A stretch of 18,010 bases of DNA from DASYRM01 sp035646375. Its GTDB lineage: Bacteria > Acidobacteriota > Vicinamibacteria > Vicinamibacterales > UBA2999. The position numbers and the translations under genes are program-made. Where the stretch lies: assembly GCA_035646375.1 (NCBI GenBank), contig DASRPM010000362.1, positions 1 through 18,010 on the forward strand, written 5' to 3'. Positions 15,652 to 18,010 of this stretch are shown piece by piece. Positions within the stretch are counted from its first letter, which is position 1. Each line of letters opens with the position of its first letter. The notes beneath the pieces were generated by a model. The model had not been told where the DNA came from. It ran no database searches and saw only the letters and a list, made by a program, of their open reading frames with translations.

Positions 15652-16658
15652 TGGTAGCTCTCCCGGATCGTGGGCAGGAGGTAGTCGCCGAACGCCCGCT
15701 CGAAGTCGAAGACGGGCGCGAACCCCCAGTCCCGGCGCGCGGCCGAGTCGTCCACATCGGACGGCCACGAATCGACAATCGCCTGGCGCTTGGCGTCGAT
15801 CTGCCACGTCAGCATCGCGGCCGGAAACGCCGACCGGACGGCGTCGTGGAGCTCTTGCGCGCTGGGCGCGAACGCCGACAGGTTGTACGCCGTGCGCGTC
15901 AACTGCTCCGGCGGCGCCGTGGCCAGCCGCATCAACGCCTCGATGGCGTCGGGCATCGCCATGAACGGGATTCGCGTGTCGGGGCGCACGAAGCACGCGT
16001 ACGCCTCGCCGCGCGCGGCCGCGTGAATCATCTCCGGCGCATAGTCGGAGGTGCCGCCGGCCGGCGTGGTGAGCGCGGAGATCAGGCCGGGAAACCGCAC
16101 ACAGCGGAAATCGACGCGACCCGCCGACTGCGCCGCCAGCTGCTTGTAGTAGCGGGCGTAGTAGCGGCCCAGATGCTCGCAGTAGAGCTTGTTGCAGCCG
16201 TACATCGTGCGGGGAGTGTTCCACTCGTCCTCCCCCACCCGGCCGGCGCGCTGCTTGGTGGCGAGATCGGGAAGGCCGTAGGCGGCAATCGACGAGGGAT
16301 ACACGAAGACCACCGGCCGCCCGTGCGACTCGCCTTCCCGCTGTGAGAACTCGAGGAGACGGAGCGTGCCCTCGACGTTCACTTCGTGGGCAGTGAGCGG
16401 TGTGAACTCCGCGCGCGTGGAGAGGAGCGCCGCGAGGTGGAAGATGAGATCCACCTCGAATTCCGCCAGGACGCGCTCGAGCAGCGTGGTGTCGGTGATG
16501 GAGCCGGTGAACTCGCGGCGGACCAGCGGTGCGAGACTATTGTCGAGTCGGGTGAGGTCGACAGTGACGATTGGACGCCCCGCCCTGGCGAGCCGTGTGA
16601 CGAGACCGTGACCGATCTCGCCACCGGCCCCGGTGACCAGGGTGACGGGTGTCCGCAT
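15648..16658 (-). CDS. L-threonine 3-dehydrogenase-like NAD-dependent SDR (epimerase/dehydratase fold), 336 aa
   Basis: This is an extended short-chain dehydrogenase with the NAD motif T9-G-A-G-G-E-I-G16, the catalytic serine at 122-123 (YPSSIAAYG) and Y153-G-C-N-K157 (YxxxK). Several stretches match SDR-type threonine dehydrogenases and not sugar epimerases: 'RTMYGCNKLYCE', 'DFRCVRFPGLIS', 'GGTSDYAPEMIHAAA' near 200-214, 'PDTRIPFMAMPDA', and the C-terminal 'WPSDVDDSAARRDWGF' near 297-312. The likely reaction is oxidation of L-threonine to 2-amino-3-ketobutyrate. No 2-amino-3-ketobutyrate CoA ligase (kbl) is adjacent, which is unusual for the pathway. Substrate assignment is from remembered family motifs. 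The ATG at 16656-16658 follows a -10-like TACAAT on the minus strand by 10 nt with no ribosome site, so a near-leaderless transcript is possible. It is the first gene of the cluster. Confidence 0.85.
   Translation of the reverse strand: MRTPVTLVTGAGGEIGHGLVTRLARAGRPIVTVDLTRLDNSLAPLVRREFTGSITDTTLLERVLAEFEVDLIFHLAALLSTRAEFTPLTAHEVNVEGTLRLLEFSQREGESHGRPVVFVYPSSIAAYGLPDLATKQRAGRVGEDEWNTPRTMYGCNKLYCEHLGRYYARYYKQLAAQSAGRVDFRCVRFPGLISALTTPAGGTSDYAPEMIHAAARGEAYACFVRPDTRIPFMAMPDAIEALMRLATAPPEQLTRTAYNLSAFAPSAQELHDAVRSAFPAAMLTWQIDAKRQAIVDSWPSDVDDSAARRDWGFAPVFDFERAFGDYLLPTIRESYQ
15652..15664 (-). promoter_or_regulatory. Ribosome binding site deciding the GTG start of the metallohydrolase gene
   Basis: On the minus strand GGGAGAG (15658-15664) is followed by 6 nt and then GTG at 15649-15651. 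It lies inside the last codons of the dehydrogenase gene, whose TGA overlaps the GTG. This supports the GTG over the ATG at 15630 as the true start. Confidence 0.6.
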
Positions 16659-16680
16659 ATGCGGACTTATTGTAGGCCGC

Positions 16681-16748
16681 TAGCCTCTGGCCTCTAGCCT
16701 TTGGCAAGAGCAGTACCCAGGGGCAAGAGGCAAGAGGCTGAAGGCTCT
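16681..16748. repeat. Two inverted blocks of 7-bp tandem repeats
   Basis: Block 1 (16681-16708) reads as four heptamers: TAGCCTC, TGGCCTC, TAGCCTT, TGGCAAG. Block 2 (16721-16748) reads GGGCAAG, AGGCAAG, AGGCTGA, AGGCTCT, which on the other strand is again the TNGCCTN type. The two blocks are thus arranged head to head around a 12-nt centre. They fill most of the 94-nt gap between the AIM24 and dehydrogenase genes. They look like STRR-type intergenic heptamer repeats and could fold into an imperfect hairpin that ends or processes the AIM24 transcript. Confidence 0.65.
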
Positions 16749-16752
16749 GTGA

Positions 16753-17775
16753 TCACTTATCTCCATCGAGGAGCCCGCCGAGACTCCCGAGAATCGATCC
16801 TTCGCCCACGCGAGAGCCGCCGGCGGCCGGCGCCGCCTTGTAGATGCGGTCGGCCATGCGGCTGAACGGCAGCGACTGCAGCCACACGCGGCCGGGGCCG
16901 GTGAGCGACGCGAAGAAGAGCCCCTCGCCGCCGAAGAGCGCCGTCTTGATCTTGCCGACGAACTGGATGTCGTAGGCCACGGTCGGCTGCAGCGCGACGA
17001 GACAGCCGGTGTCCACGCGCAACGTCTGGCCCGCCGCGAGATCCACCGGGTGCACCGTGCCGCCCGCATGGCAGAAGGTCAGCCCGTCGCCTTCGAGCTT
17101 CTGCATGATGAAGCCTTCGCCGCCGAACAGGCCGACGCCGATCTTCCGCTGGAAGGCGATGCCGATCGACACGCCCTTGGCCGCGCAGAGGAACGAGTCC
17201 TTCTGACAGATCAGGGTGCCGCCCATCTGCTTCAGATCCATCGCCAGAATCTTGCCGGGGTACGGCGCCGCAAACGCCACCTGCTGCTTGCCGCCGCCCT
17301 GGTTGGTGAACACCGTCATGAACAGGCTTTCACCGGTGATGAGACGCTTGCCCGCACCGAGCAGCGCGCCCATGACGCCGCTTTTCGGCTGCGAGCCGTC
17401 GCCGAACACCGTTTCCATCTGAATGCCCGGCGTCATGTACATCATCGAACCCGCCTCGGCCACCGCGCTCTCGCCGGGATCGAGCTCGACCTCGACGAAC
17501 TGCATCTCGCTACCGAGGATCTTGAAGTCGATCTCGTGTGCGCGCTTGCCGGTGAGCGGGGGTGGAGGCGGCGCCGCCGCCTGCTTCGTCGAGGAGGTGA
17601 GAAAGGCCGCGAGCGCCGGCACGTCCTTGAGCGGCGTCCAGTTCGCCATGCCCGCCGAGAAGACGAGCGTGTTGCCGTCGATCGTACCGTTCCTCAGGTT
17701 GGTGACGACGTCCTCCTGCGAAACCGGTCCAACCTGATGGCCGCCGATGGCCATGTACCACTGCGCTTGTGCCAT
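16753..17775 (-). CDS. GYF_2 domain plus AIM24 (TIGR00266/DUF124) protein, 340 aa
   Basis: Residues ~5-55 form a GYF_2 (DUF4339) module: 'QWYMAIGGHQVGPVSQEDV', 'NGTIDGNTLVFSAGMANWTPL'. This type is thought to bind peptides or partners. A proline linker (PPPPPLTG, ~69-76) leads into an AIM24 domain at about 80-325, recognisable from 'VEVELDPGESAVAEAGSMMYMTPGI', 'GLFGGEGFIMQKLEGDG' and 'ALFGGEGLFFASLTGPG'. The paired FGGEG motifs are the beta-sandwich repeats of this family. The last residues (GGSRVGEGSILGSLGGLLDGDK) are a flexible Gly-rich tail. AIM24 proteins are widespread in bacteria and yeast mitochondria without a settled bacterial function. The ATG has a clear GGAGAGGAG ribosome site ending 1-4 nt upstream. 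It lies 43 nt after the TerB/DUF533-like gene, so the two are probably co-transcribed. Confidence 0.92.
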   Translation of the reverse strand: MAQAQWYMAIGGHQVGPVSQEDVVTNLRNGTIDGNTLVFSAGMANWTPLKDVPALAAFLTSSTKQAAAPPPPPLTGKRAHEIDFKILGSEMQFVEVELDPGESAVAEAGSMMYMTPGIQMETVFGDGSQPKSGVMGALLGAGKRLITGESLFMTVFTNQGGGKQQVAFAAPYPGKILAMDLKQMGGTLICQKDSFLCAAKGVSIGIAFQRKIGVGLFGGEGFIMQKLEGDGLTFCHAGGTVHPVDLAAGQTLRVDTGCLVALQPTVAYDIQFVGKIKTALFGGEGLFFASLTGPGRVWLQSLPFSRMADRIYKAAPAAGGSRVGEGSILGSLGGLLDGDK

Positions 17776-17793
17776 GTCTCCTCTCCTGAGCGC

Positions 17794-17822
17794 CCTACCT
17801 GCTCACCTGCCTACCTGTTCAC
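17794..17822. repeat. Short octamer repeat at the end of the TerB/DUF533-like gene
   Basis: The plus strand reads CTACCTGC, TCACCTGC, CTACCTGT, TCAC in 8-bp steps, so that CCTACCTG[CT]TCAC recurs after 16 nt. It overlaps the stop codon at 17819-17821 and fills half of the 43-nt gap to the AIM24 gene. There are only about three units, so it may be chance or slippage; no function is claimed. Confidence 0.4.
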
Positions 17823-18010
17823 GCTTCGGGAGCGGCGTCGATCTTCGACGCTGCCGTGGCCTCGAGCCGCTGCACCGCCGCCGGGTCGAGCCCGAGCAGG
17901 TTGGCCAGCTGTGCGAGATAGATACGTTCCGCTCCGCCCACCTGTTCGTCGGCGCGCACGACGGCAAACGCCAGACTGTACAGCGTCGCCCGCTGCGCCG
18001 GATCGGTGAC
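17819..18010 (-). CDS. TerB/DUF533-like protein (partial, only the C-terminal 63 aa)
   Basis: I translated this from the right edge on the minus strand. The visible end reads V-T-D-P-A-Q-R-A-T-L-Y-S-L-A-F, then 'RADEQVGGAERIYLAQLANL', then 'LGLDPAAVQRLEATAASKID' and stops with TGA at 17819-17821. The D-E-Q-V-x-x-x-E-R-x-Y-L-x-x-L-A-x-x-L-G-L pattern is typical of the helical TerB-like fold of DUF533/YebE proteins. Only the tail is present, so the domain order and start are unknown. It is upstream of, and probably in one transcript with, the GYF_2-AIM24 gene. The family call is moderate. Confidence 0.65.
   Translation of the reverse strand, partial: VTDPAQRATLYSLAFAVVRADEQVGGAERIYLAQLANLLGLDPAAVQRLEATAASKIDAAPEA

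Noticed and set aside
16681..16748. Small CRISPR-like array
   Set aside because: Units are only 7 bp with no spacers and no cas genes nearby.
1..18010. Mobile element, prophage or horizontally acquired island
   Set aside because: No transposase, integrase, terminal repeats or tRNA are visible, and base composition looks even by eye throughout.

Overview
This is a GC-rich, gene-dense window with no rRNA, tRNA, CRISPR array, integrase or transposase that I can see. Two Hanks-type Ser/Thr kinases with the 'GxGGMGVVY / VALKFLP' style, a divergent ECF sigma factor and a type III glutamine synthetase suggest an Acidobacteriota-like soil bacterium (Vicinamibacteria would fit). This taxonomic guess is inference from gene content and composition. 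It is not a database result. Most genes lie on the minus strand.

Layout. Positions 1-3434 (minus): a HEAT/DUF349 coiled-coil protein followed by a secreted SMP-30/NHL-like beta-propeller that runs off the left edge. Positions 3575-5817 (minus): type III glutamine synthetase with its own intrinsic terminator. The 234-base divergent spacer at 5818-6051 holds promoter-like elements for the synthetase and repeated CGTGCA/TGCACG half-sites. Positions 6052-7568 (plus): a homocysteine S-methyltransferase and a GNAT acetyltransferase, translationally coupled. The acetyltransferase converges on an ECF sigma factor (7565-8185, minus), and the two stop codons overlap. A soluble Ser/Thr kinase (8270-9154, plus) is divergent from the sigma factor.

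Positions 9171-16658 (minus) form one compact co-directional cluster. In transcription order it holds an L-threonine 3-dehydrogenase-like SDR, a lipoprotein-like HExxPGHH (DUF885-type) metallohydrolase, a PIG3-type quinone oxidoreductase, a large membrane Ser/Thr kinase with TPR repeats, and two small paralogous proteins of a family I do not recognise. Several junctions overlap or abut, so the cluster is probably an operon joining metabolic enzymes to a signalling kinase. Right of it lie a spacer with two inverted blocks of 7-bp repeats, a GYF_2-AIM24 protein (16753-17775) and the C-terminal end of a TerB/DUF533-like protein cut by the right edge.

The most original observations are the small paralogous pair with identical first 14 residues downstream of the TPR kinase, the repeated CGTGCA/TGCACG dyads between the glutamine synthetase and methyltransferase genes, and the inverted heptamer repeat blocks at 16681-16748. 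No gene-free stretch exceeds 300 bases.
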